From assembly GCA_958510875.1 (NCBI GenBank), contig OY294067.1:198149401-198213400 (forward strand): 64,000 bases of DNA. Direction: 5' to 3'. The notes beneath the pieces were generated by a model. That model was not told where the DNA came from and searched no databases. It saw nothing but the letters and a program-made list of their open reading frames with translations. Numbering within the stretch: position 1 is the first letter of the stretch; each line of letters starts with the position of its first letter. A program made the translations under genes and the position numbers. This DNA comes from Endomychus coccineus. Lineage: Eukaryota; Arthropoda; Insecta; Coleoptera; Endomychidae. Shown in pieces: positions 48,347 to 60,724 of this stretch.

Positions 48347-51300
48347 CTTCATTTTGAGATATAATTACAATTCATTGCATGTAGAGCAGCCATTGAAGAA
48401 AATAGAGTTGATCTCAAAAACACCTACATATTATAAAATTCTCCCATTGTATAGGGTTCCAAGTTATTAACATATTATAGATTTCTTTTTTAAACGCAGT
48501 AAGATTATTGATAACTTTGATTTGTTCTGGCAACTTGTTGAAACATTTGATAGAAGAGTACAGTGCCCCTTTTTCAGTTACACTCAGTCTATTTACAGAT
48601 TTACATGTCTAGTTGGGTATAGGCCTCTTGTTTCAAATTGTGTGAGTAAATGCCTATTTCTGAACAGAAATAACAGATATTCTTGAATGTATAAAGGTGG
48701 TACTCTCTGTATCCTATTTTTCTTCAAAAAGCCCCTACATCACTCTTTGTACTTCAACTTTGACATTATTCTCAATGCTCGTTTATAATTAAGACCACAT
48801 TTTCAATATGTCTACTACTGCCAAAATATATCAAACTATATCTTATTCTTGTTTCAACATTTGCATAATGCAATATTTTCAGTTTGCATATTTTTTAATT
48901 ACCCTGAGTGAGTAACATATGTGACTCAGTTTGACAGAGTTGCTCAACATGGATAGCTCAGCTTACAAAATTATCTATATAGACCCCCAAGAACGGAGTG
49001 CTTACTAACTATGAAGTTCTTCTCACCTAAACTAACATCAAAAGGCAAGTCAGTGCGGGCATAGATTGTTTTGAACAGTACGAGATTTGTTTTATTTTCA
49101 TTAAGAACCAGTTTATTTTGTATGAACCAAGATTTGGCTCTTTCAGAGTCTAAATCTGCTTTGGCAATCATACTGATCATATCAGGAGCTTTTACTATCA
49201 TATTTGTGTCGTCAGCATAATTAATCAACCTACAAGCTTCATTAAGCTCCATGAAATTATTCAAATCATTCACGTAAACTCTAAAAAGTAATGGTCTCGT
49301 TATGCTACCTTGTGGAATACTGATGTTTGATATTTTTACGGAGGAGTTTACCTCAACTTCACCGTCTGTTTCCTATCCTTTAAGTATGATCTATACCATC
49401 TTAGAGCTGGTCACCTTATTCCGCAATATTCCAGCTTATTCAACAATATCTCATGATTCAAGCAATCTCATGCCTTAGAAAGGTCTAAGAATGAGTCTAA
49501 TGCTGATGTATCATTCTTTAATGAGTCTATTATATGCTGTATGAACTGGAAAATTGCAGTATGGGTAGATTTTCCTTCCAAGTAACCATGTTGAGAGTCA
49601 CTTATCAAGTTACATGTTGTAAGAATCAATCTATTACTCATTGCAGTTTCAAAGATTTTTGAAAAAGCTCACAATAAGCTTATTGGTCTATAGTTATCTG
49701 TAATTTTTGGATCACCATTATTTTTGAATACAGGAATTATACATGTCGTTTCCAAATGAAATATAGCAATTTTGAAGGAGTTATTTATGATGTAGACTAA
49801 AGGTTCTGCAATCAAACATCAACAATTTTTATCAATTTGTTCGGGATCTCATCTACACCACTGCTCATTCTATTTTCCAGATTTTTAACTATATTCAGGA
49901 AATCACTTCCACTGACTAAATTAACAAACATAGGTTTCGTATATTTGGTTGTGTTGCTTATATGTGGCTGATTTTGTTATATAATAATAATGATAATCAG
50001 TTATATAGTTCAAGAAGCTGTCAGCAATGTAATGTGCAATTCCCTGTACTTTCTTGGAATTATGTACATTTCCCACGGCTCATTTATTTTGTCACTAGCT
50101 ATGTCATTTATATGAGACCAATCTTGATTTTTCAATATGCTCTCGAATTTTTTCACATTATTTACATTGAAACATATGCTACAAGTATGGGAGCATGTGG
50201 TTCTCTGAGTGACAAAGGTTTATTTCTGTGCAAAGTGATCTGATATGGAGGTGTATCTTCAATATTAGTGAACTTATTATCCACACATGATTGAGATGAT
50301 GGTGTAACTCTGGTGTACTTATTAATTTTGTGGATGATGTTGACTGAGTTCATCATATCACAGAATCTGAATATATCTATTGTTTCCTCTTGAACATTGA
50401 TGTTGAAGTCAACAGCAATTACAACATCTCCTCTCTCATTATATACCACATTAAAAATTTGTTCAAATTTAGAGGAAAATATGTCAACGTTTGCACCTGA
50501 AGGCCTGTCAATAGAAACTATAAGCACTTCTCTTCTTTCAATAATAACTTCACTCTCTACACAGTCAATTTGATTCTCTATCGACGATTTATTAACTCAT
50601 CTCATTCTACGCCCTAAGTCCCTCTTCTCAGGTATATTGCTGTGTCACCATGCTCATTGTCATTTTGTCTACAGAAACTTGCCTCCGAAAAGGAATCCTT
50701 CAGGCTGAATTTTTTAGTTGTTCCTCCGTTTTCCAGTGTTCTGTGATACTTAGAATTTGGGAGTATGCGTTATCTGACATCAACTCTTCCAACTCGTCTA
50801 CACAGTTACCTATTGACTGTACGTTTTGATGTATAATACTAATTTCACAATTTTTCTGATCCACTGCTTGTTTGTATGTCAAAAATCCCCCCCATTATTC
50901 TGTCTAATTTGCACAAGGACAAAAACAAGAGTCGTACATTTCTTCTTTCTTCTGCAGAGGAGCAGTAACAACATATTTCCTGAGTCCATTGCCAGTTATG
51001 TGAATCTTTTCCACTCATCTTTCATCTTCCTCCAATCTAGCTTTGCTCTTGATGTAGATTTTAATTTCGTCTCCAGTAGCTTCTCGCATCACCTTTTGTA
51101 GGTATATCCATAATTTTTTTGTACACCTGAAAATCCATCTGTCTTGTTTTTTCTTGGTTCACACCATTTACCTGTTGAAACCCATCATTTTTGATCTGAT
51201 TGTCAGTATCCGTCTTTGTTTCTCCAGGGCCAACCTTTTCCGAAATTCCAGATGCGCACGATATTAGCCCATTTGGCTGATTGTTAACTTCATAATCTTT

Positions 51301-51840
51301 TCCGGAATCTGGAGACCGAATTGGAGTATCAATTTGTGCAGACGTGGGACGAATTTGTGTTGGTTGTTTACATTTTTGGGACCACTGACTACCTTGCTCC
51401 GGTTTGGTTTGATCGTATTTTGTTCGGCTTTTTGTGGGTAGATTATCTGTTCTTCATAGTTATTCATTTTTTGAAGGAGTAAACCATTATTCATGTGCAA
51501 GATATTGTTTTCATCTCTGATTTCTGCAATTATTCCCCTGAAGTTCCTATTTTCAGCTTCTAGAAGTTTGTTTTTCTCCTGTAATTCCACTTGTTTTCTT
51601 ATAACCTCACTGGTCTCACTGCAACTTACCATTTTCTGACCATTCAGAAATAGGAATTCTGGGTCACTTTTTGTTTAACTTTTGTGTAAAATACCATAAC
51701 AAATTATATAGACATATACTGCACATAGCTTGCTACAACATTTCATCAGAATTTCGCTTTTTTCACCTTTTTTCCCACTTTCTCCTCACCATCGAGATCG
51801 CCGACACCGTCAGTCGCCGCCATCTTAATTCAGAATGAGG
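48347..51840 (-). pseudogene. LINE with ORF1, endonuclease and RT remnants (LINE-2 of window)
   Basis: Reading leftward from 51840: a short MAATDGVGDLDGEEK start near 51822, then an ORF1-like coiled coil at 51632-51264 (KQVELQEKNKLLEAENRN, RDENNILHMNNGLL). The endonuclease start ISIIHQNVQSIGNCVDELEE is at 50850-50790. The endonuclease middle is at 50527-50162, with SIDRPSG and VVIAVDFNIN (family YRPPSG...GDFNID). The RT palm is at 49273-48971 with INYADDTNMIV (catalytic YADD), and downstream is a thumb-like KSWFIQNKLVLNENKTNLVLF. Frames are broken many times. The end is an (ATT)n tail. The order matches a two-ORF APE-type non-LTR retrotransposon such as the jockey/CR1 group. Confidence 0.82.
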
Positions 51841-51869
51841 ATCCAGACTATAGACTGGTGTTAGCTCAT

Positions 51870-52900
51870 ACCCTTTTCTATAGATAGTTCAATGGTCGGA
51901 GTTCATCAGAAATTTCGTCTGCTTCAACGCGGACGAGACGAGCTCAGAATAGTCACTCCTTCACTGTCAAGCTCAAGACCTGCCAAACTTCTTCCTACCA
52001 GACTTCGTTTTTCCACCGAACAGCTAAGCTATGAAACTCTCCACCTAGTGGGTTCAGACGGAGGTCTACGCAATATTGACTTGCGCCATGGAAAATCTGC
52101 GAAGAAACTATGTAAATAGGAGCATACAGACAGCCGGTCTGCCCTGGACGCTCTCAAGTCACCTAGAGTCACATCAAGACTTGTCAAATAATGCAGGGAT
52201 TCACTGGCTGAAACAGCCAAGAAGAATAAAGTCAACTCATCTGAGTCCCTGGATATAGTCGAGTTGAAGGAACTGAAATGGCTTACTGCCTGACCAGGCA
52301 TGGGTCATCTGGCGTCCCTGTCTGACAGGAGCCAATGGTCGTTGTATCAAAATGCGAGGGGATCTTGTACTTCTGAGTCAACTGCATGAAGAATGCTCTG
52401 ACTTGTGGCAAGATCACCACGTATGAGGCAGGCCAAGTCATTTATCAATGAGCCTGTACCTAGGCTATCGAAGAAACTCCTTTCTCTGAACAGAAGGGAC
52501 ATCAGAGAGATGTCTGTAATCCTAACGAGTCATTGTCATCGTAACAAACACCTTCATACTATGGGCATCGCAGATGATCCTATTATGTAGGTGAAACAGA
52601 AAGGTGGGGGAAACTGCCCCTCACATCCTGTTGGAATGCCCTGCTTTGACATCTTTCAGGCACCGTTACATCGGCGAAGCAAAACTGCCCCCAGAACAAC
52701 CTGCTAGAAAAGAATAAACTTCTTACCACGGGGTGCACGATGAGCTCAACTAGGTAGGTAGTTCTCTCCTATGCCTATAACCTCCAAACCTTCAAGAAAA
52801 GAACGAATGCCTATCTTCCGTCTCTACATTCCACTGCTGACTCACATGATGTTCTTGGAACATTATAGGTTTCCCTCTCATGTAGTCAAAGTATTAAAAA
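51870..52900 (+). pseudogene. LINE 3' fragment with RNase H/Zn-knuckle-like reading
   Basis: The first part (51870-52060) matches 21850-22050 of LINE-1 (SLSSSRPAKLLPTRLRF versus SLSSSRPAELLSTRLNF). The end CATTATAGGTTTCCCTCTCATG at 52862-52883 matches its 3' end. Between them, near 52600-52700, a frame reads ETAPHILLECPALTSFRHRY, the typical C-terminal HILLECP motif after RNase H in I/R1-like LINEs. So this copy is either mosaic or a longer relative. All frames are broken. Confidence 0.65.
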
Positions 52901-55640
52901 AAAGATGAATTACAACTGGAAAGCATTGATAATGTAGATTTTCATATCGATAGCTCTGACAGAAAGGAAATGATGAGTTACAAGAAACACTATTCTTGAA
53001 GTGTATCTCAAAATTTGGTATACTTAATTTGAGAACACCATAATATTAAATTTTAATCGATAATCTCAAAGTATGTTAAGTATTTTGGTGTGTTAGGTTA
53101 TTGCTATCGCGAAGAATCTTTCAAAATTTTGTCAATACTTATCTTTCATTCTTTTAGTAAGTCATAACCATACTTATACATCATATCAGCACACAGGATG
53201 TCTCACAATGACTATTCATAAGAATATTTTTTTGAGACTGCTTCAATTGAAACAACGAAAATTAAGGTTTTTTTGGGTATCTATAGGTACTCTTCTCAAA
53301 TAATAATAATACCTTTGGGTTACATACATTTGGACCTGAGCTGATCAAAAGTCAATATTTGAAGAAATTTCCAGAAAATATCAAAATATTGATATTTTTT
53401 TTTTAGCTTATAACAATACCTTAATTTGCAATATTCCGAACAGTAGAATAAGCAAATGGAGAGATGACAGTAACAGTATGGAAAAAGTTTTATTTTGAGT
53501 CATAATATACCACGATAAAATTATTTTTATCATTTTCATAAGGTCCCAATACGAACAGAGAGTCCATTTCGGTTCCGACATTTCGAATTTTCAAATTTCC
53601 TCGAAGGATTCATAACCAGTGAACAAAAAACAAGGAAAAATTCAAATTTCGTAAGAATCGAACGAATAGAACGCGTTCTATTGTAATTTTAATGGATGCT
53701 GCCCAATTTCAAATATCCGCTGAAAAATCGTTACTATCCTTGGAATAACTGCCAAGAATGAAAAAATGTTCATTTGGGGTCATTATATGTGCTAAAATTT
53801 TTAGGATATTTTAAAAACGTCCTTGGCTACTTTCTCAACCCTTGGACTTTTTTCGTTTGTTTTGGAATATCTCTCGGAATATTGACCGGGAAGAAAAGTT
53901 ATGTTAAAAAAAAATTCAACTTCCAATTATGAAATTTTTCGAATCATCTAATTATTAGCCGATTTATGTTTTGCTCGATTTTTTTCCAGAGCATCTTCAA
54001 CTCGAGAAGGCTGCGTTTTTCGGGAATATTGCATTTGGATCCGAAAAATACGAAAATATTATTTATTTTCAATTTCGATCATTTTTTGATCTTTTTAGGG
54101 AGCACGTGAAAGCGGTCATCCTAACTGACCACAACCAATATGGGATAAGCCCAGAACCTACTCGCCAAGTTTCGTAAATAAAGGAGCACTCTCAAAAATC
54201 CGTTGGTAGAAACCTTTATTTACTGGACTATTCGTGATATTTTAAACATCAAATTTCATCAAATAAGTCATTCGCAATAAAACATCAAACTCTTGACGTG
54301 CTTCATCTTCCAAATGTAATGATAAATTGTCAGCCGATTTTCTGGAGATTTCAGTTAAACTGGACGTTTTATTAGTGAATCCAAAAATGAAGAAAAAAAT
54401 ATTTGAACTCATTGAAGTGGCTTCATCTATTATGAAGAAATTCATAGGAAATGTTCGGGAGTACTATTGGCTCGTCATTACTTTTGTACTACTTTTGCTC
54501 ATTTGAAGAATTAAGTTTTGAAAACCTGCCTTTTTTAAGAAATTTTCATCATTGTTTTCACACAGTTTGGTAGATGAACCAAGTGGAGCTAGACATTTAG
54601 GACATAAAAACTGTATTGATTAAAAATTATTCATTCAATGATACGAACAGATATTTTGTTGTACATCCAATGAGCGTAAATGAGCTACTCCATTTCATAT
54701 TATAGTTAAGAAAATCAACCAAGATTCTAAATTGTATGCATGATAGGTACTCTTTTTTGTATCTATATAGTACTAGTGACAAACGTTTCCATTCAGAACA
54801 ATTCTGTTTTGGACGAGTTTGTTTAACACTTGCCAAAAAGTTTGCAACAGAAACGTCAACCATATATCATCTTGTAGAATAAACGGGCCAATCACTCTCA
54901 ACTTTTTCTCTTTTGGCAATGGTCCGGTAAAAAATTTAGCAAAACTTTACCTAATTAATTTTATTTATTGGGTAATTCCATTTTGTCATTTGACAGTGTT
55001 CTTTTTCAGTTGGGAATCTTGCATCTGCTGATGTACGTAATCATTAAATGGGCATTCTGCAGGGTCATCAGATAGTACGGTGAGAAGTACATCTGCTGGA
55101 AGCATCATCGGTAATCTCAGAAAAACATTTTTTTCTGAAGAATCCAAATATTTTTTCAAAGAAGGATGCTGCTTTTCTTGCCGGTACCTGATAATCGATT
55201 TTTTTCTGTCGTTAAAATAGAAAATTGTATTTTGTTTGTGATGTTGTCTCACGAATAGTTACAAATACGAATATTTTAGAATCCTGCTTATAGTTTTTCA
55301 ATGTAAGATCAGCAAGTTGATGATATATACACTTTCTATCAAAGATATGATAAGTAAAAGAAAAGATAAATTCTGAAACTATTCGGAATTATGCGGAAAA
55401 TCAAAGTTGTTATATTATTGTTTTATAGGTACCTACCTTTTTTTACAATGATAGGACCTGGAAATTTCTTCCTTGCCTCTACTCGGTACTGCTATTGGAG
55501 CATAATCGTGGCAACGCTCAGGAATCTGTAATATGAAAGATTCTTATATGTTGTAGACGCCAAGGTGCGTTTTTATGAAAGGACGCTGAGAATATAGTGA
55601 AATATATATGACTTCATAGAATATATATACATATATATAT
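52901..55640. other. no gene recognised
   Basis: Three unassigned minus-strand ORFs (54445-54242, 54863-54627, 55252-54986) have a fairly normal amino-acid composition (e.g. NVFLRLPMMLPADVLLTVLS). They could be exons of a host gene, but I see no domain and no splice-consistent chain. Left unannotated. Confidence 0.3.
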
Positions 55641-55734
55641 AACTTAAGAGATATAGAATTGAATTTTCTGAATTATGAAGATAACTTAGATAATTTAACA
55701 TAGGATTATAAAGATGAATAAACGTAAAAGATTG

Positions 55735-55807
55735 AACCATAGGCGGGATTCGAACCCACATTTCTGGATTTCTAGTCCAGGGTGTTTACCAATTACACCA
55801 CTTCGGT
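55735..55807 (-). tRNA. tRNA-like sequence, anticodon AGA, left arm of palindrome
   Basis: Cloverleaf by eye: acceptor ACCGAAG/CTATGGT (one A-A mismatch and one G-U), D stem GTGT/ACAC, anticodon stem CTGGA/TCCAG with loop CTAGAAA, T stem GTGGG/CCCGC with loop TTCGAAT. The B box GGTTCGAATCC is perfect. The short variable loop is wrong for a true tRNA-Ser(AGA), which needs a long arm. So it may be a tRNA-derived SINE head or an odd tRNA rather than a normal gene. Confidence 0.5.
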
Positions 55808-56210
55808 CCTGTTAGATTTTTATATTTTTGTAAATATAAACCTCTGAAAGGATAGTAGATCATTGATGAACACAATGCGATTCGATGCCCTACCATCGAT
55901 CAACTATTCACGCACATTCATCTGAAGTTCAGTCGTTTTTTGAAGTAAGGATTGTAGGTTAGTACTGCTATGGTTGGCAGTTACTTGACAGTTCTTATTC
56001 AAATGACAGCATCATTTGAATAAGAACTGTCAAGTAACTGCCAACCATAGCAGTACTAACCTACAATCCTTACTTCAAAAAACGACTGAACTTCAGATGA
56101 ATGTGCGTGAATAGTTGATCGATGGTAGGGCATCGAATCGCATTGTGTTCATCAATGATCTACTATCCTTTCAGAGGTTTATATTTACAAAAATATAAAA
56201 ATCTAACAGG

Positions 56211-56283
56211 ACCGAAGTGGTGTAATTGGTAAACACCCTGGACTAGAAATCCAGAAATGTGGGTTCGAATCCCGCCTATGGTT
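56211..56283 (+). tRNA. tRNA-like sequence, anticodon AGA, right arm of palindrome
   Basis: Exact mirror of 55735-55807, with the same cloverleaf, A-box-like TGGTGTAATTGG and B box. The pair lies head to head about 400 bp apart. Confidence 0.5.
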
Positions 56284-56438
56284 CAATCTTTTACGTTTAT
56301 TCATCTTTATAATCGTATGTTAAATTATCTAAGTTATCTTCATAATTCAGAAAATTTAATTCTATATCTCTTAAGTTACATACACGATAGTGGCCAATTA
56401 GACAAACAAACTTTAAACTCATATATATATATACATCA

Positions 56439-57590
56439 TTTTTTTTTTTTTTTTTTTTACATTCAAACCTGGTCGGGGCTGCTGCAAGCTCCGACGACAA
56501 CGCAGCAGTCACGCCAGAAAAAAACCTACAAGGCGGTCAACCGAAGCTACTCCTTTCCACCGGTCGGTAAGTAGCTTCAGGTTCCTAAATCGTGTGCCCT
56601 AAGTATTCTAATTGAACCCAGAATGACTGCCTTTTGCATCCGGTCTATCAAGATCTGCGCCGAGTTCCTACAGGCCGGAATGATCTTCAAGTTTGAACGC
56701 AGCAAAGACCGAATTCCGATCAAAGCACCGATGATCAGAACCACTAATACGACCTTGTGGCCTGGGTATAGCGTGCGGAGCTCGAACAGGAGATCTTGAT
56801 ATTTTGTCCATTTTTACCCCTTTTTCAAGACTATGTTCTTCTCTGCCGGAGCGGAGAATTCGATGACATACATAGTCTTGATTAGTTTATCGAGGAGGAC
56901 AACGTCAGGCCTATTTGCTTGTATGGACCTGACGGTCGGAAACGGATAATTCCAGAAGATCTGGCATTTTTCGTTTCCGACAATGGACTCAATATCTCCT
57001 GGCATGTAAGGCAGCACCGGCTCTTGGTCTATTCCGTACGAGTGCATTAGATGGTAATACAGCACCCGTAGGGCCGCATTATGGCGATGGGTGTACGCCG
57101 AGGCCGCTTTTGCCGGACATGCCGATAGAAGGTGAAAAAGCGTCTCAGGCGCCTTTCGACTGGCCCTGCAGCTGACATCAGGGACCTGCACACCCATCAC
57201 ATTACGGCGATAGACCAAGGTGTTAATTACGCCATCTTGGCAAGCTGCGGTAAATCCCTCAGTCTCGGATGTAAGCTCGGCTGACCTTAGTTATCCGAAG
57301 GTCAGCCTAGTTGACAAGCCGAGCGTTTCGATGTTTCGATAGAAAACACCGTGTATCGGCTTGTCAACATGCCGCCTGAGCGTATGATCTTGCTCCGCGG
57401 CATTTAACTGGGCTTTCAGGCGAGAAGAAAGGAGCTCGAGGTTGCCCTCTAGTCGGCCTTCTCGACTGATCTGAAATTCGAGACCAAGTTCTTCCGCAGC
57501 TTTTTGTGCTGCCTTAACGATAAATGCCCCCACTCCGGCCAATTCGTGACTTTTAACAAGATTTGCCGATTTTGACATGCTTTATCAGAA
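56439..57590 (-). pseudogene. R2-like LINE C-terminal fragment with restriction-like endonuclease motifs
   Basis: Reading leftward: 57578-57291 gives AQLNAAEQDHTLRRHVDKP and IHGVFYRNIET. A short gap with AACQDGVINTLVYRR follows. Then 57218-56814 gives ETLFHLLSACP, YTHRHNAALRVLYYHL, WNYPFP and ANRPDVVLLDK...MYVIEFSAPAE. The CxxC...H...C-type knuckle (first Cys altered: CRASR) and the RPD...EFSxPxE pattern are those of the PD-(D/E)XK restriction-like endonuclease at the end of R2/R4/NeSL-type LINEs. A frameshift near 56814 precedes YQDLLFELRTLYPGHKV. The poly(T) at 56439-56458 is its poly(A) tail on the minus strand. RT is absent (5' truncation, usual for LINEs). Confidence 0.78.
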
Positions 57591-58530
57591 CTTTCCTGAA
57601 GGAGGATAAGATACGATGCCGTCGAAATGGTTGACGGAGGAAACTTTTGCTATATCCTGTAACCTCAAATTTTGTCAAAGCATTCTTGAAGTAGAATAAC
57701 AAACGATGTTATCGATGGATCAAAATTACCGAGCGTCGGAGGCGCGGCGGCAACTTTTTTTTGAATAAGCAAATCTGCCACCTCCATATTATGTCAGAGC
57801 GTTCTTGAAGAAGAATAACGAACGATGTCATCAAAAGATTTAAATTACCGAGCATCGGTGGCGCGTTGACGGCGACTTTTCTCATGAGCAACCGTGCCAC
57901 CTTCATATTTTGTCACAGCGTTTTTCAAGTAGAAAAATGAAAGATGCTATCGAAAGTTTCAAATTACCTGATTCGAAGGCGGGTTGATGACGGAAACTAT
58001 TCCATGAAAGATCCTGCCACCTCCATAATTCGGCATGGCATTCTTGAAGTAGAAGAATGAGCAATGCAATCATTACCTAGTATCTTGGGCGGGTTGAACA
58101 GCGACTTTTCTTATGAATAGCCACGCCACCTTTATATTTTGTGAGAGCGTTTGGAAGTAGAAGAATAAACGATGCGATCGAGGGTTTCAAATTACCTCCG
58201 TCGGGGGCGGGTTGATGGCGGCAACTATTTTATAAGAGACCCTGTGACCATATCCTTTTGACAGACATTTCTTGAAGGGAAATAAGAAACTATGTCATCA
58301 AGAGATTCAAATTAGCATGCGTTAGGGACGGTGACAACTTCTCCATCAACGACCCTAACACCTTCATATTTTTCAGAACGTCTTGAAAGGAAATAGCAAA
58401 CGATGCAATAGAGAGATTTGGATTACCGAATTCCGGGGGCGGCAACTATCTTATTAGAGAACCTGACACCTTCATATTTTTTGGAGCATTCTCAAAGGAG
58501 GATCACTATCGATGCCATTGAGAGTTTCAA
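57591..58530 (+). repeat. ~120-bp satellite-like tandem repeat, orientation 1
   Basis: The phrase GTTCTTGAAG-AGAATAACNAACGATG recurs near 57590, 57683, 57803, 57922, 58041, 58152, 58270, 58383 and 58490. Each is followed by ATTACCGAGCGTCGG-like, GGCGGCAACTTTTC-like and CCACCTCCATATTTTGTCAGAG-like blocks. Units are diverged (no two identical). Noncoding. Confidence 0.85.
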
Positions 58531-59100
58531 GAAAGTTTTATCAATATGGAGGTGTCGAGGTCGCTAATAAAATGGTGCCTTCGAGACTCCAATTTCAAGA
58601 TCTCGACAACATCGTTGTTATTACAAGCGTTTATCACAAACGTTTTGACAGAATATAAATGTGACCGGTTCTTTCATAAAATAGTTGCTGCCATCAACGC
58701 TCTCCCAACGCCAGATAATTCAGTTCTCTTGATGGCATGGTTCATTATTGTCGTGCAAAAATGCTCTGACAAGATATGAAGGTGACAATGTCGCTTATGA
58801 AGAAGTTGCCACCGTAAATCCGCCCCAACGCTCTAGTTGGCATCGTTATTTTATCTCCATTCAAGAACGATCCTTCTGAATATGGACATGGCATCCTTCA
58901 AGAATATGGACATGGCATGTTCGCTAATAAGAAAGTTGCCACCGTCAACACACTCCCGACGCTCAGTTATTTGAATCTCTCGATGGAATAGTTCGTTATT
59001 CTCCTCCAAAAAGGTTCTGAGAAAACATGGAGGTGACAAGATCTCTCATGAAATAGTTGCCGGCGTCAACCCGCCCTCGACGTCTGGATTTATTCCCTTC
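58531..59100 (-). repeat. same ~120-bp satellite, opposite orientation
   Basis: Blocks now read as reverse complements (GAGGTGTCGAGGTCGCTAAT, AAAGTTGCC, TTCGTTATTCTCCTCCAAAA). About five units. The switch occurs around 58510-58545. Confidence 0.8.
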
Positions 59101-60265
59101 TCAGGTTGTTGAATATTTTGAAATTTGTAATTCTACTTCTGTAAATTCCATCATAAATAAGTTATTTTCGGTTGAAGTTCTAAATTTTCCGACGTAAAGA
59201 GCATGTATTTGAACGGCAACCTTGACTTTTATCGAAAAAAGTGCCATGACTAAAATTGAAGGCCAGGAATAAACAAAGAAGGATATGAGTTTTTCACTCA
59301 TCTCTGCAGGAGCAATGTTGGCAGAGTTACAGCTCGGACAAAGTAATAACTTTGTTTAGTACAGCTATCAGAGATCGAAACCCTGACTTCTACTTTTCGA
59401 TTTTCAATTCCTGCTTTTGTTTATAGCAATGTGATATAACATATTCAAGATCTTAGATATAGAGAAGACAGTTATTATCTCAAATAATTCTCTCTCTAAA
59501 CTAATCTTCATTTACTGGTGTATGAAGGGAAAGGATTTCCTTTTATGATTCACTTAATTCAATTAATTAATTAATATATTAGAACTAGAAATGTGTTGCC
59601 GCTTGGAGAATGGATGAATAGGAAGTGTGACAAAGTTACTCTTCACAAATTATTTGATTTGGTTATGATTTTTATACAATTATTCCATATTCTATAAGAT
59701 TCTCTTCACATTTATGTGAAGATAATGACATAAATATTATTTGTAAATTATCCATTATACTTACACAAATAAATATTGTTCAAGTTAATATTGTTTTGAA
59801 GAAAATGTACAAAAACAGAATTTCTCCGCTTTTGGGGATCGACCCCCCGTGTGTCCGCAGCATAATAGTCAGTCTCCTATTCCATAGACCTCGAGGGTTG
59901 TATAACATAGCAACATTTGGAGTACAATCTAAGTTGAAGTTTACCTCGGTAATTATTTTCTTCGTGTTTCTGTTGAAATTTGGTTGAAAGTAGTCTTAAA
60001 TTAACTCATATCTACTGTGAAAGTTTTGAATCGATTCAATGTATACTTTGACAGTTATGATTTTCGTAAATTTTCAACCCTTCAGAAAAGTGTGTGTTTA
60101 TTACATGATCTCTCTGAAAAAAAATCGGTTAGTCTCCAAGTATCCAATTTTTTTTCAAAATTTGAATATGATCTTTCGTTTTTGAGTTATCGTGGTAACA
60201 AATTTCGTGACGGACAGATAGAAAGACGGAGTTTCTTGAAGTTGCACAACATTCGATGAAAAATA
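59101..60265. other. no gene recognised
   Basis: Short ORFs without motifs. A small GC-rich island at 59828-59862 (GGGATCGACCCCCCGTGTGTCC) carries no recognisable feature. Confidence 0.4.
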
Positions 60266-60380
60266 CTATGGTTTGAAAATTTTTGTTCTAGGATTTTTTT
60301 TAATGATTTTAGAAATATCTTAAGTATATGCAATATACTCTTCTGACTTCGTCTGCGAAGAGTATAATAATACACTAGCC
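60266..60380 (+). repeat. MITE-like repeat ending in ATACTCTTC hairpin, copy 1
   Basis: TTAAGTATATGCAATATACTCTTCTGACTTCG followed by GCGAAGAGTAT: the end is itself an inverted repeat (ATACTCTTC...GAAGAGTAT). An inverted copy lies at 62485-62600. Confidence 0.6.
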
Positions 60381-60724
60381 AAAACTCAAGTTTCATTATT
60401 TAAGATTTTGAAATCTTGTTTGAAATGACATTTCCTGGTTATTATTCGAAAAACGGTTGATAGTTCAGAATAGTGTACATGATTCAGTTAATTAGTTAAT
60501 TTGAAAAAGTGACAAGGTATTCTGCGACATCATTAATCATTTGAATTTGTACCACTTGTAACTTTGTTTCGCTGTGATATTTTTAGTTTAATATTAGATA
60601 GAAACATGAAAGAATTACCCTGTACCTGACTCTCTAAAATCGACCTTAGTAAACTTGTAAACCTGGTGTAGCTGCTAGGAAACCAAGGTCGATTTTATTG
60701 AGGGTCAGGTAGTGAATTATTCCT

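Larger units (their letters stand above)
55641..56377. repeat. near-perfect palindrome, 366-bp arms, 5-nt loop
   Basis: 55641-56006 and 56012-56377 are reverse complements (x pairs with 112018-x). I saw two mismatches (in the GAATTGAATTTT and ACATAGGATT segments) and no indel; the loop is CAGCA at 56007-56011. Each arm contains one tRNA-like sequence. It borders (TA)-rich sequence on the left. On the right, after a ~60-bp gap, a poly(T) run at 56439-56458 marks the start of the R2-like LINE's tail. Confidence 0.92.

Noticed and set aside
54242..55252. Three minus-strand ORFs as exons of a host gene
   Set aside because: No recognisable domain, no consistent splice-site chain and unrelated frames; kept only as an unassigned note.
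59828..59862. GC-rich GGGATCGACCCCCCGTG stretch as a tRNA or rRNA scrap
   Set aside because: No cloverleaf or rRNA core could be folded from it.
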